Part shown: positions 37,373 to 46,600 of the stretch, piece by piece | Position numbering within the stretch: the stretch's first letter is position 1 | Layout of the letters: each line of letters begins with the position of its first letter | Assembly (NCBI GenBank): GCA_026002875.1 | Contig: BPGE01000001.1 | Span: forward strand, 4,092,001-4,156,000 | DNA from: Bryobacteraceae bacterium | Lineage (GTDB): Bacteria > Acidobacteriota > Terriglobia > Bryobacterales > Bryobacteraceae | Reading direction: 5' to 3' | DNA length: 64,000 nucleotides | Notes under the pieces: generated by a model | The model's input: the letters and a program-made list of their open reading frames with translations, nothing else | Databases searched by the model: none | What the model was told of the DNA's origin: nothing | Program-made: the position numbers and the translations under genes

Positions 37373-38572
37373 ATGGACGAAGTAAAAATCGAGAAGTGGG
37401 TCTACGGCGGCGCGGGACTGGCGCGCACGGCGGAGGGCGTGACGCTGGTTCCGTTCGTGATGCCCGGCGAGAGGGTGAAGCTGGAGGGCGCGCGGCGGCG
37501 CGCGGGGGTGATGGAAGCGCGGGCGGCAGAAATCGTGGAAAAGAGCCCGGACCGGATCGAGCCCGCCTGCGCCGTATTCGGCCGCTGCGGAGGGTGCCAC
37601 TATCAGATGGCCCCGTACGGCTTCCAGATCGATGCCAAGCTCGCCATCCTGCGCGAGGTGCTCGAGCGCGTGGGCAGGCTGAAAGCGCCGGAAGGGATCC
37701 GCGTGGTGCAGGGCGAGCCGTGGGGCTACCGCAACCGCAGCCAGTTTCACTTCGGGCATCACACGCTGGGCTACAGGATGGCGGGGTCGGAGAAAGTCGT
37801 GGACGTCGCGGAGTGCCCGATCTCGGCGCCCGCCGTGAACGCGGCGCTCAAGGCGCTGCGGGCGGCGCGCCGCGACCGCCGGTTCCCGCGCTTCCTGAAG
37901 CAGGTGGAGCTGTTCACCAACGGCGAACGCACGATGGTGAACGTGCTGGACACGGAGCAGGGCCGCGGCGTGTCGAAAGGGTTCTTCGCGTGGCTCGCGG
38001 AGCGGATTCCGGGCGCAGCCGACGGCGAGATTTTGTATGAGGCGTGCGGGGAGAGGTTCCGCGTCAGCCACCGGTCGTTCTTCCAGGTGAACCGGTTTCT
38101 GATCGGACCGCTGGTGGAGTGCGCGCTGGAGGGAGCGGAGGGAGAGGAGGCGCTGGACCTGTACGCGGGCGTGGGACTCTTCACGGTCCCCCTGGCCCGG
38201 CGCATCGCCCGCGTGACGGGCGTGGAAAGCGACGGCTCGGCGGCGCGGGACCTCGAGTTCAACCTCGCGGCCGCAGGCGTGACGGCCGAAGCGCGGCGCC
38301 TGCAGGCCGAGCAATACCTGGAGGATCTGACAAAACGGCCGGATTTTGTTCTGGCCGATCCCCCGCGCGCCGGCCTGGGCAAGCGCGTGGTAAAAGAATT
38401 GATCCGGCTGCGGCCGCCTCGGATGAACATCGTGAGCTGCGATCCGGCGACGCTCGCCCGCGACCTGGCGGCGTTGTGCGCTGCGGGTTACGAGATGGAG
38501 GGACTCGTGCTGATCGACCTGTTCCCGCAGACGTATCACATGGAAACAGTGGCGCGCCTGCGGCTGAGCTGA
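37373..38572 (+). CDS. 23S rRNA (uracil-C5)-methyltransferase, RlmD/TrmA family
   Basis: This encodes 399 residues. A TRAM-like N-terminal domain (about 1-55) precedes the iron-sulfur cysteines Cys66, Cys72 and Cys75 (CAVFGRCGGC). The SAM-binding Rossmann part has LDLYAGVGLFTVPLA, then ADPPRAGLG and the catalytic Cys near 355 in IVSCDPATLARD. It methylates uracil C5 in 23S rRNA or tRNA; the family does not separate RlmC, RlmD and TrmA targets by simple inspection, so I give no symbol. AAAGGA precedes the ATG by 5 bases. It converges on the TPR gene with only 4 bases between the stops. Confidence 0.9.
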   Translation: MDEVKIEKWVYGGAGLARTAEGVTLVPFVMPGERVKLEGARRRAGVMEARAAEIVEKSPDRIEPACAVFGRCGGCHYQMAPYGFQIDAKLAILREVLERVGRLKAPEGIRVVQGEPWGYRNRSQFHFGHHTLGYRMAGSEKVVDVAECPISAPAVNAALKALRAARRDRRFPRFLKQVELFTNGERTMVNVLDTEQGRGVSKGFFAWLAERIPGAADGEILYEACGERFRVSHRSFFQVNRFLIGPLVECALEGAEGEEALDLYAGVGLFTVPLARRIARVTGVESDGSAARDLEFNLAAAGVTAEARRLQAEQYLEDLTKRPDFVLADPPRAGLGKRVVKELIRLRPPRMNIVSCDPATLARDLAALCAAGYEMEGLVLIDLFPQTYHMETVARLRLS

Positions 38573-38576
38573 CGCG

Positions 38577-39983
38577 TCAGGCCGCTCCGTTCTGATGATT
38601 CCTGACGGGCTGCGGTTCGAGGGCCTCGATGAGGGCCGGGGCCAGGCCCGGATCGAGTTCGAGCGCCTGCTTCCACGCGGCCTGCGCCTCCGTCATGCGC
38701 TCGAGCGAGGCAAGAGTGCTGCCATAGTTGAACAGCAGCACCGGATCATCGCCCCGCACGGACAGCGCCAGGCGGTACAGGTCCGCGGCGCGGGCGAACT
38801 CGCCCCGGTTCTGCAGCAGGGCGGCCGCGGCCGCCTGCAGCTCCGCCACGCCGGGGTCTTTCTCCGAAACCCCGCTCTGCTGCGCTTTCTCCAGCGCAAG
38901 CAGCGCCTCCTCCAGCTGCCCGTTTTCAGCCCGCAGCAGCCCGACGCGCAGCCAGGCGGCCGCGGGAACATCCCGAAACTCGGCGATCGGCTCGAGCGCC
39001 GCCAGGGCTTCGCCCGGCTGGCCAGCCCGGTGCAGCGATTCGGCCAGCGCCAGCCGCGACTCGACGTGCCGGCTGTCGATCTGCAGCGCAGACTGAAAGG
39101 CCTCCGCGGCTTCTGCATACCGGCCCAGCCGGAACAGGCAGACTCCCGTGTGATACCACGGCTCCAGAAACGCCGGCGCCAGGGCGCTCAGCTCGCGGAA
39201 CCCGCCCAGCGCGTCCTCCCACTTCTGTTCGGAAAGATCCGCGTGAGCCAGCGCCTCTTTCGCCGGCAGGGACCCCGGCGAGACGGCCGCCACGCGCAGG
39301 GCCAGGCGCCGCACCTGCGGCCAGTCGGCCGCATCCAGCGCCGCCCCGAGCGCGTTCATCAGAATCTCCTCCCGCTCCGGCGCAGCCTCCACCAGCGGCA
39401 GATAGAGTGCGAGCGCCTCGGCCGGCTTGCCCTGCAGCTGCAGCGCAGCCGCTTTTCCGCAGATGGCCGGGACGTAGCCGGGACGCAGGCTGAGACACTG
39501 GCCGAAGGCAGAAGCCGCTTCCGCATACCGGCCCAGATGCAGGAGCGAAGCGCCGAGCAGATGCCATGCCTCGGCGTGCGACGGAGTCAGCACGACGGCG
39601 CGTTGCAACGCCTCGGCGGCCGCCTGCCACTGCTTCAGGCGCAACTGGCACAGGCCTTCGTTGAAGGCGGCGTAGGGATGGTCCGGGACGCACTCCGCGA
39701 GCCGGTGATAAAGGGACGCCGCGCGGGCCAGGTCGCCCGTCTCGAAGCTCAGCTGCGCTCCCAGCAGCAGCGCGTCGGCATCCTCGCGGGCCAGCGCCGG
39801 CTCGAGAGCGGAGAGCGCGGCCTGCGGCTCGGCGCGCAGCCAGTGTCGCACGGCGGCCACCAGAGCCGGTTCGGCGGCCGCGCGGGCCGCCAGGCCGGAG
39901 TGGCCGGGCAAGACGGCGAACAGAGTCCTGACCAGTTCATCATCCAGAATCCAGAGCCAGGAATCAGAGGGCAGCGGAATCAT
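38577..39983 (-). CDS. TPR-repeat protein
   Basis: This encodes 468 residues built almost wholly of tetratricopeptide repeats from about 65 to 455; typical units are AAFNEGLCQLRLKQWQAAAE, AWHLLGASLLHLGRYAEAAS and PWYHTGVCLFRLGRYAEAAE. There is no signal peptide or membrane helix, so it is probably a cytoplasmic scaffold. Its start overlaps the stop of the upstream zinc-ribbon gene by 4 bases (ATGA), which ties the two together. The partner is unknown. Confidence 0.85.
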   Translation of the reverse strand: MIPLPSDSWLWILDDELVRTLFAVLPGHSGLAARAAAEPALVAAVRHWLRAEPQAALSALEPALAREDADALLLGAQLSFETGDLARAASLYHRLAECVPDHPYAAFNEGLCQLRLKQWQAAAEALQRAVVLTPSHAEAWHLLGASLLHLGRYAEAASAFGQCLSLRPGYVPAICGKAAALQLQGKPAEALALYLPLVEAAPEREEILMNALGAALDAADWPQVRRLALRVAAVSPGSLPAKEALAHADLSEQKWEDALGGFRELSALAPAFLEPWYHTGVCLFRLGRYAEAAEAFQSALQIDSRHVESRLALAESLHRAGQPGEALAALEPIAEFRDVPAAAWLRVGLLRAENGQLEEALLALEKAQQSGVSEKDPGVAELQAAAAALLQNRGEFARAADLYRLALSVRGDDPVLLFNYGSTLASLERMTEAQAAWKQALELDPGLAPALIEALEPQPVRNHQNGAA

Positions 39984-41239
39984 CTCGGGTCATCCTTCTT
40001 GGCGGCGGGTTTCGTGGCAATGGAGGATGGAAGGCCAACGGGCTGCGCCTCGGCAGGCGGCTCCGCGCCTGCCCGGGAAGAGGGGGGAGCAGCCCATGCG
40101 TACACCGGCCGGACGGGTGTCGTCACCGGGCGGGGCAGGTACAGCGCAGTGACAAAGGAGAGTCTGCCGGGCGGAGGGCTGGAAGTTCTGCTGATGTCCC
40201 CGATCCGCACTGTCCGCAGCCGTAACGGACGCAGCGGCATGCGATGGAGCCGGAACGGCTGGGTGGCCATCGCCTGCTGATCCCAGGGCTCGCTGCAGCT
40301 GGCGGGAGCGAATCTCCTTCCGCCTGAAGGGAGACTCGGCAGGCGGTCCTGCGGCGGAACCGGAAGCATTCCTCCCCTGGCCCGGCGCAGCGCCGCCGCA
40401 AACTGCGGCCAGCAGGCCGGCGTTTCGGCCAGGGCAAACAGCACCGGAACCGGAACCTCCTGCGAAGCCTGGCGGATCCACTCGGCCGGGCGCCTCCCCG
40501 GACGCGCGCCTGCGCCCGTAGCGCCCCCTGCCGCCTGGCCCTCCATGAACGAGAAGACCACGACGGGCTCCGGATCGGAGGACCGCTCCTGCTGCGCCCC
40601 GGGAATCACGGGCAGCACGCTCTTCGAACGGGGCGGAGACGCAGCCGGCGCCGGCCACGCCACGATCGCGCCGCCCGTCAGCCGCAAACCCGCCGGGTGG
40701 CGGACACGATGCGAGGGCACGATCACCCGGCGTCTCGGGCGCAGGGCGTGCGCGGTGGACCGGACCGCTGGAGCCGCGGGCACGGGCGTTGCCGGAAGGG
40801 AGAAAAACGTGTCCTGCATCTCCGGTCCATCCTCCGCACCCGTCACCGGGAGCCCGCAGTCCCGGCTCATCTCCGCAGCCGGGTCTTCCGTGCGGGACAG
40901 GGATGACTCGAAGGGGGTCTCCATTGCCTCCGCCGGTGCGGCTTCTGCGCGGATCGGCTCCGGAACCGGCGCCAGCTCGAACGGGAGCGGCGCGAGCCCG
41001 CCTTGCGCACCGGCGGCGGAAGCATGTTCCAGCCCCTCATTGACAGCGGGGGCATCCGTCTCTGCATCCAGTCCAGTCTCTGGATGCGCAGGATGGAGCG
41101 CCCCCTCCACGCCGGGGAGCGCGGCGCCTTTCAGCAGCGCCTGATGCAGGCTGGCGCATTCCTTCGAGCAATACCGGACCCTTCCGATGACGCGATGCAG
41201 CCAGGGAAGCCGGCAGCCGCAGTTGGCGCACCTTTGCAT
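39980..41239 (-). CDS. Zinc-ribbon protein with long disordered region, unknown function
   Basis: This encodes 419 residues. The first 30 residues hold a zinc ribbon with CANC and CSKEC separated by about 18 residues (MQRCANCGCRLPW, RVRYCSKECASLH), similar to the C-terminus of MqsA-type or DUF2116-like fingers. The remaining residues are rich in Pro, Ala and Glu, with short basic islands (LRPRRRVIVPSHRVRH), and look disordered. No enzyme motif, signal or membrane helix is visible. It is coupled to the TPR gene downstream and is divergent from another TPR gene. I do not recognise the family. Confidence 0.65.
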   Translation of the reverse strand: MQRCANCGCRLPWLHRVIGRVRYCSKECASLHQALLKGAALPGVEGALHPAHPETGLDAETDAPAVNEGLEHASAAGAQGGLAPLPFELAPVPEPIRAEAAPAEAMETPFESSLSRTEDPAAEMSRDCGLPVTGAEDGPEMQDTFFSLPATPVPAAPAVRSTAHALRPRRRVIVPSHRVRHPAGLRLTGGAIVAWPAPAASPPRSKSVLPVIPGAQQERSSDPEPVVVFSFMEGQAAGGATGAGARPGRRPAEWIRQASQEVPVPVLFALAETPACWPQFAAALRRARGGMLPVPPQDRLPSLPSGGRRFAPASCSEPWDQQAMATQPFRLHRMPLRPLRLRTVRIGDISRTSSPPPGRLSFVTALYLPRPVTTPVRPVYAWAAPPSSRAGAEPPAEAQPVGLPSSIATKPAAKKDDPR

Positions 41240-41395
41240 CCGCTTTCTGGACTCCTTTTCACTCTCCTATCGGCAGGTTCAGGGAAAACCTTGATGGCTG
41301 CCCCAGAGGAACCTGAGGTGCGGACGCCGCATGGCGCCGGAACGTCCGGCACTAATGAAAGCACGCGGCCGCGCCGATGGATGAAGAGGATAACG

Positions 41396-42967
41396 ATGAC
41401 CCCACTGGAGAGGCTCAGGGAAATCGCGAGCGTCTTCGGGCTGGCCGGCGGCAACGCGGAGACCTCCTGGTTCGACGCGTCCAACCCGGTTTGCCGCGAT
41501 GCGGAAAAACTCCTGCGCGCGGGCCGTGCCGCCGAGGCGGAAGAAATCTTCAAGAAGGTACTCGAGGAACCCCGCTACGCCTCCCTGGCGAAAAAGCACC
41601 TGCCGCGCATCCTTCTCGCGCTGGCCACGGCTCAGCTCCGGCAGAAGAAATGGGAAGCGGCCGACCAGAGCGCGGCGCGCGCCTGGGCCCTGCTCAGCGA
41701 GCTGAAGTACCGCAGCACGCCGGAATACGCCGAGTGCTGCCGTCTGCGGGCGGAGGCGGCCAAAGGCCGCGGCGCCTGCGAGGACGCCTTGCGGCTGTTC
41801 CTTCAGGGTCTGGCCGCCGTGGAATCCCAGAAGCACGCCAGGCCTCCGGACATCGTGGAATACCGCGTCCAGATCGCCGGGCTGCTGAGGGAAATGGGGC
41901 GCCAGGCCGAAGCCGAGCGGATGGCCGCCAGTGCGGTGGAACTGGCCGAGCGGGAGCTGGACGGGAGCCGTCACTACGGCGACGCCTGCCTCGAGTGGGC
42001 CCTGTGTCTGGCCGCCTGCGAACGGTACGACGAGGCCCGGAAAGCCGGGGAGAGGGCCGCTGACGTCCATCGGTCCGCCTGCGGCGCCCACTCCGACGAA
42101 CTGGCCCAGGACTACGAGAAGCTCGGTTCGATTTGCCAGAAACAGGAAGACTACCCGGCCGCTGTCTCCTATCTCGAAAAAGCCCTCGGCATTCGCGAGC
42201 GGCAGGTAGGCGGGGACACGTCGGAGATGGCGCTGCTGATGGTCGCGCTGGCGGATCTGTATTCCCTGATCGGCCGGCTCGCCCCGGCACTGGAACTGCT
42301 GCAGCAGGCTGTCGGCAAGCTGGGTCCCGCCAAGGACCGCCATCTGGCGGGCGCGCTCGAAAAGCTCGGCTCGGTCTACGTGCGCACCGGCCGGTACGAA
42401 GACGCCGCCGGGTGCTTCCAGCGTGCCTACGATTTCTGGGCTTCGAGTCCTGAGGACTACGCCGACCGGATTCTGGCCAACCGGCAGGCGTACGAAAACC
42501 TGCTGCCGTGGCTGCCCGAACCAGCGGCGCCGCGGCCGAAACCGGAGGCGCCGGATCCCGGCATCCCGGTTCTGAGGGAACCCGGCGGATCCGGCTCTGT
42601 TCCCCCGCCAGCCCCAGGCGCCCGAATGGAAGTCCCGGCTCCGCTTATCCCGGTTCCAAACCTCGCGCCGGCTCCCTCCATGCCTCCGCCGCAGGCTGGC
42701 ATCGCGGGTCCGTTGCCGGTGGAGCCCGCGCAGGCGGCCATCCTGACGCCGCCCGCCGCCCCCGTCTATCCGCAATCGGCCGGCGGCGCAACCGGCGCCC
42801 CGTCCTCCAGGCCCCCGGCGCCAGCGGCTCCCGCGCCTGCCGCCCCGCCCGCATCCACAGCCTCCATGCTGTCCCTCAACGCCGCCCTGGAGGGCAGGCA
42901 GGACGCGCAGGGTTTCTGCGGATGGGAGGAGCTGGAATTCGACCGCGTGACGTTCCCAGGACGCTGA
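41396..42967 (+). CDS. TPR protein with proline-rich tail
   Basis: This encodes 523 residues from ATG 41396, which has GAGGA 5 bases ahead (MTPLERLREIASVFG); an ATG five codons earlier lacks such a site. Residues about 30-365 are TPR repeats of the kinesin-light-chain type (DYEKLGSICQKQEDYPAAVS, ALEKLGSVYVRTGRYEDAAG). Residues about 370-495 are a Pro/Ala-rich linker, and the end ALEGRQDAQGFCGWEELEF is folded-looking. It is divergent from the zinc-ribbon gene, and the three genes may act together. The function is unknown. Confidence 0.8.
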   Translation: MTPLERLREIASVFGLAGGNAETSWFDASNPVCRDAEKLLRAGRAAEAEEIFKKVLEEPRYASLAKKHLPRILLALATAQLRQKKWEAADQSAARAWALLSELKYRSTPEYAECCRLRAEAAKGRGACEDALRLFLQGLAAVESQKHARPPDIVEYRVQIAGLLREMGRQAEAERMAASAVELAERELDGSRHYGDACLEWALCLAACERYDEARKAGERAADVHRSACGAHSDELAQDYEKLGSICQKQEDYPAAVSYLEKALGIRERQVGGDTSEMALLMVALADLYSLIGRLAPALELLQQAVGKLGPAKDRHLAGALEKLGSVYVRTGRYEDAAGCFQRAYDFWASSPEDYADRILANRQAYENLLPWLPEPAAPRPKPEAPDPGIPVLREPGGSGSVPPPAPGARMEVPAPLIPVPNLAPAPSMPPPQAGIAGPLPVEPAQAAILTPPAAPVYPQSAGGATGAPSSRPPAPAAPAPAAPPASTASMLSLNAALEGRQDAQGFCGWEELEFDRVTFPGR

Positions 42968-43614
42968 CATCCCAGCCCCTCATCCACAGCCCTTCCGACG
43001 AGGCGGCCCTCCGCGGGGCCGTACCCGCGCGAATCTTCAGCTCAGCGACGATCGAGTGGTTGACTGCTTTCTCCAACACCGCCCGCCCGGCCGAGCCTGG
43101 CCAAGCGCGTGACCGACTGCTTCAGCTGGAATTGTCGAGAATTGAGGCCCTCGCGTGCAGCACCGAGGCTGCCGCAGGGTGCGGCAATTTTCATCCCTGC
43201 CGATGCTCCGCAGGGTCATCGCGGCTGCCTCGAAAATCGCTCGGTGGGGAGCGCGAAGGGGCAGATCGCCCATGCCGCTCGAGCGGCCTGATTCCGCTGC
43301 TCACAAACGGCCCCTCGCTGTAGCTGCTTTCATCTCGCCGAGGGGGCAAAGGCTTATGCTGCTGCTCACGCGGCGCCACTGCGGCGCACGTCCTGCAGGG
43401 GCCACCCCCGCGGCCGCCGGGGCATGTGCGACGCCGCAGGCTCCCAAGACGCGGCGCAGACACCCTCGGCATTCCGACAGGACGGACGGGCGTGCGCCTG
43501 GCATGGACCATTCCGCACTCCCGGGATGGCCGGGGATAGCTGCACCGTCAGGCCACGGCGGCGTTCTCGAGGAACAGGCTCCAGCTGGTCCGCTCAGGTC
43601 TCTCCCTGGCTTCT
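42968..43614. other. 647-base region with no convincing gene
   Basis: This lies between the stops of two convergent genes. Open frames occur on both strands but none has a ribosome site, a family resemblance or a clean start. A 14-bp palindrome GCCGCTCGAGCGGC lies at 43274-43287. On the minus strand a short stretch near 43020-43075 reads LEKAVNHSIVAELKIRAG, which could be a relic of a lost gene, but I cannot name it. Confidence 0.5.
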
Positions 43615-46401
43615 TTACTGGACAGCCGCTTCCAGAACCCGGAAGGTGCCGGCGGCCACGGTCAACCGGGCAGCGCCATTCTGCACTCGGATCGTCTCAC
43701 CGCTCAGCAGATCTCTCAACCGGACCTGTCCCGGGATCTGAATCCGCAGCGTGACCAGGCGGTCCTTCGGATCCAGCCAGCCGGAATCGACAGCGAACAG
43801 CCGGTACGTTTTCTCATCCAACCTCAGCGCCTGGAAGAAAACGCCGCCATCGGCGCGGAAGGGCAGTTCCGCTGCAGCCCTCTCAAAGTCCCGCCGGACC
43901 GCCACCGCCGCCTCCATTCCGGTCAGCTTCCGCCCTCCCTCTTTCCATGCGTGCACCCCGTCGGTGTGCCACCACTCCTTCACGAAGGGCACCTTCTTCA
44001 GATCCGCCTGCGCAGGGACAATGACCGGGATGCCATACGGGGTGGCGGGGATGTTGAGGCCGAACTGCCTCTCTTTCCCCAGCAGCACTCGCTGAAGCGC
44101 ATGCTCCGGCGTGGGCGTGTTGCCCCACAGCGAGGCGTGATGGGGGAACACGGCGTGGCGCAGCGCAGGACTGTCCACCCACAACTCCGGACGGTGCAGG
44201 TTGTGATCGTCCTCGAGCCACTCGAGCGGCGGCTCGTGCATGGCGAATCCGATCCGCGCCACCCCCTCCATCTGTTCCGGCGCAGGCGGAAACACAATGC
44301 CTTTCCCAAGCATATGGAGAAACACGCGGTACGACTCCGCACCCTGCTGCGTCCAGACAAATCCCTCCTCCGACGGCACGCGGAGGAAATCCCGGTAGTG
44401 ATAATGGCTGGCGCCCAGGACGGTGTGAGCCACCAGCAGCCGGAGGAAGGGGTGGCCGTGTTTGGGGTACTCCCACTCATGGAAGCGGTTGTAAGAGAAC
44501 AGGTCGTGGATGCAGGAGACCTGCCAGTGATCGATCAGCCCCGCCATGTAGAGACCGGCTCGGCCCAGCAGGTTCAGTTCCGGAGTGCGCGAGTTGGAGT
44601 CTTCGGTGTTGGCGTAGAGGACGCCACGCCTGCCCGGGGCGAACATCTCCGGAAAGACGCTCGTGCGGGCCGGCGAACCCACCCACCAGGCGGCCTTGTT
44701 TTTCGTGTCCACATACTTCCACGTTCCAGTTTTGCGGGCCGCAGCCGCGGTCATGTCCATCAACGGCCCCAGCCAGTGCCTGAGGAAGCGCGGGAACCGC
44801 TCCAGATTGCCGTCTTCCGCGCTGATCCATCCGAGCAGCGTCCGCGGCGCGGCCTCAAGCATCTTTTTCGCCGTATCCAGAGTGATGAAAGGCATGGCGG
44901 AGTGACCGATGGCGGCGATGAAGGGCACGCCGTGCTTTTCAAAGAGCCGGGCGCCTGACAGGATCTCCTCGACAGTCATCGTGCCCAGGATGGAGTCGGT
45001 CCGCCAACGCTGCTCCGACCACGGCTTCCCGGTTTCGTCGAGAGGAGGTTGCGGCTCGATCACCCGGTAGTAAGTGGGATAGCGGAACATCGCATAGGGG
45101 AATTCGCGCTTCCACCGGGCGGCCTCGCGCCAGTAGAGCGCCATCCCTTCTTCGGTGGGGCGAGTCCCGATCTGCTGAAGCAGAACCGATTCCGGCGGCT
45201 TCGGCTCCCGTCCCGGATAGGCCTGCACCTGCTGCCAGATTCTTTCGATGGTCTCTCCGATGCGCCTCGCAAGCCCCTGCCGTTCAAGGTTCCTGACGGC
45301 GCTGATCCAATCGCCGGACAGGTCGATGCGGTATAAGGTCTCGTCGCCGTTGGGCGTGGAACCGAGGTAAAGCGTGGTTCCATCCAACGCCAGATCCGTG
45401 AATCCGAGCCTGGAGCTGGCCACGCCCAGCGACTTGCCGCGGGCGTCCAGCATCTCGACGATGCCTCCGCGGACGACCATCGTTTCGAGCCCCGGAGACC
45501 GGGCGCATACTTCTCCAACGCGGACGAAGGCCGTGCTGTAGAACTCCCGCCAGGTGTTGTTCTCCCAGTAATCCTGCGTGAGCCGCGGCGTGATCCAGAG
45601 GCTGTCTCCGCGGGCGGTCATGGCCATCACGGCCTGCTTGTTGAAATACGTGTCGCCGCCGACCACTTCCAGCACGCCGTCTCCGTCGAGATCGCCGGTG
45701 GCCAGGCTGAAGGGATAGAAGTGGCCGTTAGGGTTCTCCCAGTTGATGTACTCTTTCGGGACGGTCATCCGCTGGCGGTGCCTGCGCTGGAAGCGCCCGC
45801 CCTCGAACTCCCAGACATCGGCGATCGTGCGGTCGTCGACGGCGAAGATCTCCGCCGCGCCGTCGTTGTCGAAATCGGCCGCCGCCAGCCGGAACACGAG
45901 CCGCTGGAACTCATCGGAAACGGCGATCTCGCGGCCGTGTCCGTCCAGCACGTGGATCCTGCGGCCGATGCCTCCGCACACCACTTCCCTGCCGCCTCCG
46001 GGTTGGACATCGCCCGTGTCCACGGCGTAAAGGGGCAGGCGGGACCGGAACACCCACTTCTGCCTGCCCCGGTGATCAAAGGCGTAAAGCCCTCCGTCCG
46101 CCGCGGCGGCGAAGATCTCCACCCGGCCGTCGCCATCCACGTCGTCGGCGGCGAGGCTGAAGGGAAAGGAGCGGGTGGAAGCCTCCCACATCAGGGCGCC
46201 GGTTCTGGGGTTCACGCAGCGCACATGGCCGTCATAGGCGCCGTAGACGATCTCCCGCTGACCGTCGCCGTCCACGTCCGCCAGCACGAGACGGTACGCG
46301 CATCCCTTGATCGGGATATAAGGGCTCTCGCTGCCTGCCGCGGCGAGCGTCTGCAATGCCAGAAAGCCGGCGCAAAGCACAAAGGCGAATTTGTCTCCCA
46401 T
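43615..46401 (-). CDS. Secreted VCBS/FG-GAP propeller protein, possible lambda-carrageenase-like (GH150) enzyme
   Basis: This encodes 928 residues from ATG 46401, with GGAG 9 bases ahead and a signal peptide (FAFVLCAGFLALQTLAAAG). Residues about 35-330 are a beta-propeller with calcium-binding FG-GAP loops (DVDGDGQREIVYG, DVDGDGRVEIFAA, DFDNDGAAEIFAV, DLDGDGVLEVVGG). The second half is a large domain with aromatic-rich catalytic-looking segments (DLFSYNRFHEWEYPKHGHPF, TVLGASHYHYRDFL) and a C-terminal beta domain. The total length and the propeller-first plan match my recollection of GH150 lambda-carrageenases (about 940 residues). That is the best guess; substrate and catalytic residues are not established. 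It stands alone on the minus strand. Confidence 0.6.
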   Translation of the reverse strand: MGDKFAFVLCAGFLALQTLAAAGSESPYIPIKGCAYRLVLADVDGDGQREIVYGAYDGHVRCVNPRTGALMWEASTRSFPFSLAADDVDGDGRVEIFAAAADGGLYAFDHRGRQKWVFRSRLPLYAVDTGDVQPGGGREVVCGGIGRRIHVLDGHGREIAVSDEFQRLVFRLAAADFDNDGAAEIFAVDDRTIADVWEFEGGRFQRRHRQRMTVPKEYINWENPNGHFYPFSLATGDLDGDGVLEVVGGDTYFNKQAVMAMTARGDSLWITPRLTQDYWENNTWREFYSTAFVRVGEVCARSPGLETMVVRGGIVEMLDARGKSLGVASSRLGFTDLALDGTTLYLGSTPNGDETLYRIDLSGDWISAVRNLERQGLARRIGETIERIWQQVQAYPGREPKPPESVLLQQIGTRPTEEGMALYWREAARWKREFPYAMFRYPTYYRVIEPQPPLDETGKPWSEQRWRTDSILGTMTVEEILSGARLFEKHGVPFIAAIGHSAMPFITLDTAKKMLEAAPRTLLGWISAEDGNLERFPRFLRHWLGPLMDMTAAAARKTGTWKYVDTKNKAAWWVGSPARTSVFPEMFAPGRRGVLYANTEDSNSRTPELNLLGRAGLYMAGLIDHWQVSCIHDLFSYNRFHEWEYPKHGHPFLRLLVAHTVLGASHYHYRDFLRVPSEEGFVWTQQGAESYRVFLHMLGKGIVFPPAPEQMEGVARIGFAMHEPPLEWLEDDHNLHRPELWVDSPALRHAVFPHHASLWGNTPTPEHALQRVLLGKERQFGLNIPATPYGIPVIVPAQADLKKVPFVKEWWHTDGVHAWKEGGRKLTGMEAAVAVRRDFERAAAELPFRADGGVFFQALRLDEKTYRLFAVDSGWLDPKDRLVTLRIQIPGQVRLRDLLSGETIRVQNGAARLTVAAGTFRVLEAAVQ

Positions 46402-46600
46402 GGGGATCGCTCCAGGAACTCCGAAAGTGAGGCGCGGGTCCTGCGAATAGAACATCCAACGGAGAAGAAGCCCCGAGAACCGCCGCGCATCGCAATCAGA
46501 CTACACGAAGCCGCGGGGGATCGCCGCTGGATTCGCAGAACGCGCTTTGCGGCGATCCTGATCTGTTCCGCCGGGAAGCGCCTGCCGGCCTGACTCGCCG

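Noticed and set aside
32745-37385. Very long open frame (over 1500 codons) on the plus strand
   Set aside because: It runs antisense to the heparinase, MFS and trpS genes, has no family resemblance, and has the Arg/His/Gln-rich composition of a GC-rich shadow frame.
38569-38580. 12-bp palindrome CTGACGCGTCAG covering both stop codons of convergent genes
   Set aside because: It arises simply because two TGA stops face each other around four bases; no loop or T-run to make a terminator.
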